A stretch of 14,493 nucleotides of DNA from the NCBI GenBank assembly GCA_002394535.1, contig DGUG01000123.1, forward strand, positions 1-14,493, given 5' to 3'. Below, piece after piece: positions 13,895 to 14,493 of the stretch (position 1 is its first letter; each line of letters starts with the position of its first letter). A program made the position numbers and the translations under genes. The stretch comes from Lachnospiraceae bacterium UBA4316. Lineage in GTDB: Bacteria > Bacillota > Clostridia > Lachnospirales > Lachnospiraceae. The notes beneath the pieces are model-generated. The model saw only the letters and a list, made by a program, of their open reading frames with translations. It was not told where the DNA came from and did not search any database.

Positions 13895-14493
13895 TTTTCG
13901 GCCTTCCTTTTAAACAATCGAAATGACTTCTTTTCTTCGTAGGTCTTACCCTGAACGCGTCGAAGCATTTCCTTCAGTTCGTCCATATCAACATTTCTTG
14001 TCAGTTCCCCTTCATAGGCGACTGACACTCTTCCCGTTTCTTCAGAAACGATAACTGTCATAGAGTCGGTTACCTCCGATATACCGACCCCCGCACGGTG
14101 TCTGGTTCCGAGTTCTTTCGAAAGTTCCATATTTTCCGAAAGGGGAAGGTAGCATGTAGCTGCCACTATTCTGTTCCCCTGGACAATTACTGCTCCGTCA
14201 TGAAGAGGGGTATTATGCTCGAATATGTTTATGAGAAGCTGGCTCGAAATCGCAGAGTCCAGCATTATTCCTGTTTTTTCATAATCAGTCAGCGGATCGT
14301 TTTGGGCTATAACAATGAGCGCACCCGTCTTGGCTCTTCCCATCTCAAAGGAACCTCTGGCTATCTCGTTAATGGTTTCATCCGAAAACCGTTCTCCGGA
14401 AACCCTGTTATCAAACTGGAATAACGAAGACAAGACCTTTCGCCTTCCAAGTTGTTCCAAAGCCTTGCGCAGTTCCGGCTGGAACACGACAAC
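13891..14493 (-). CDS. cdaA: Diadenylate cyclase CdaA (5' end beyond window)
   Basis: C-terminal 200 residues of the membrane-bound enzyme that condenses two ATP into cyclic di-AMP. The visible part begins at VVVFQPELRKALEQLGR, the junction after the membrane helices, so the three N-terminal membrane segments lie beyond the right edge; the full protein should be about 280 residues. The DisA_N catalytic domain shows LHDGAVIV (the DGA motif, 97-104 counting from the first visible residue) and GTRHRAG (the RHR motif), both required for nucleotide binding and catalysis, so the enzyme looks active. The C-terminus is basic (KKSFRLFKRKAEK). It overlaps cdaR by ATGA, and the two are surely co-translated. 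The product controls potassium and osmolyte uptake and cell-wall homeostasis in Firmicutes. Confidence 0.96.
   Translation of the reverse strand, partial: VVVFQPELRKALEQLGRRKVLSSLFQFDNRVSGERFSDETINEIARGSFEMGRAKTGALIVIAQNDPLTDYEKTGIMLDSAISSQLLINIFEHNTPLHDGAVIVQGNRIVAATCYLPLSENMELSKELGTRHRAGVGISEVTDSMTVIVSEETGRVSVAYEGELTRNVDMDELKEMLRRVQGKTYEEKKSFRLFKRKAEK

Noticed and set aside
1..14493. Search for CRISPR arrays, insertion sequences, tRNA or rRNA genes, riboswitches and attachment sites.
   Set aside because: No direct-repeat arrays, transposase-like frames, tRNA cloverleaf or long structured leaders were seen; the longest non-coding stretch is about 105 bases (10769-10873).

Overview
The window looks like chromosomal DNA from a Gram-positive anaerobe of the Bacillota, most likely class Clostridia and plausibly Lachnospiraceae. 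The evidence is the cdaA-cdaR (diadenylate cyclase plus YbbR regulator) pair, an HPr with both His15 and a Ser46 HPr-kinase site, strong AAGGAGG-type ribosome binding sites, frequent TTG/GTG starts, and tightly overlapping genes. The family-level placement is inference; no rRNA or tRNA is present to confirm it. Nothing in the window looks like a phage, insertion sequence, CRISPR array or RNA gene.

Region 1 (1-10768, all minus strand) is one long cell-surface polysaccharide locus that reads leftwards from a divergent promoter near 10800 and runs off the left edge. In transcription order it encodes: a large GT-C-like membrane protein; a small membrane protein with an extracytoplasmic C-terminal module; a membrane protein fused to a short domain resembling a degenerate metallo-beta-lactamase; a DUF6077-like membrane protein followed, after a stop and a GTG restart in another frame, by what looks like its own C-terminal half; a GT2 glycosyltransferase; a polyprenyl-phosphate sugar phosphotransferase (the initiating enzyme); two more GT2 enzymes; a GT4 enzyme; and a partial Wzy/O-antigen-ligase-like polymerase. 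Almost every junction is an overlap or a gap below 10 bases, so these genes are probably co-transcribed and translationally coupled. The likely job is assembly of a repeat unit on undecaprenyl phosphate, its extension by cytoplasmic glycosyltransferases, possible decoration outside the membrane by GT-C enzymes, and polymerisation. No flippase or chain-length regulator is inside the window; they may lie beyond the left edge.

Region 2 (10769-11743) is a compact divergent control region and the only plus-strand gene, rfbD (dTDP-4-dehydrorhamnose reductase, dTDP-L-rhamnose synthesis). This supports rhamnose as one sugar of the polymer.

Region 3 (11725-14493, minus strand) is housekeeping and signalling: cdaA (partial) and cdaR for c-di-AMP, then an HPr phosphocarrier with its own promoter inside the end of cdaR and a strong terminator after it, then a DUF212/YuiD-like PAP2-related membrane protein whose end overlaps the end of rfbD.

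The most unusual part is 5463-10768. Several large membrane proteins appear to exist there as separate N-terminal and C-terminal pieces, including two related free-standing C-terminal modules, one apparent frame-split gene, and one fusion with an internal in-frame start carrying a near-perfect ribosome binding site.
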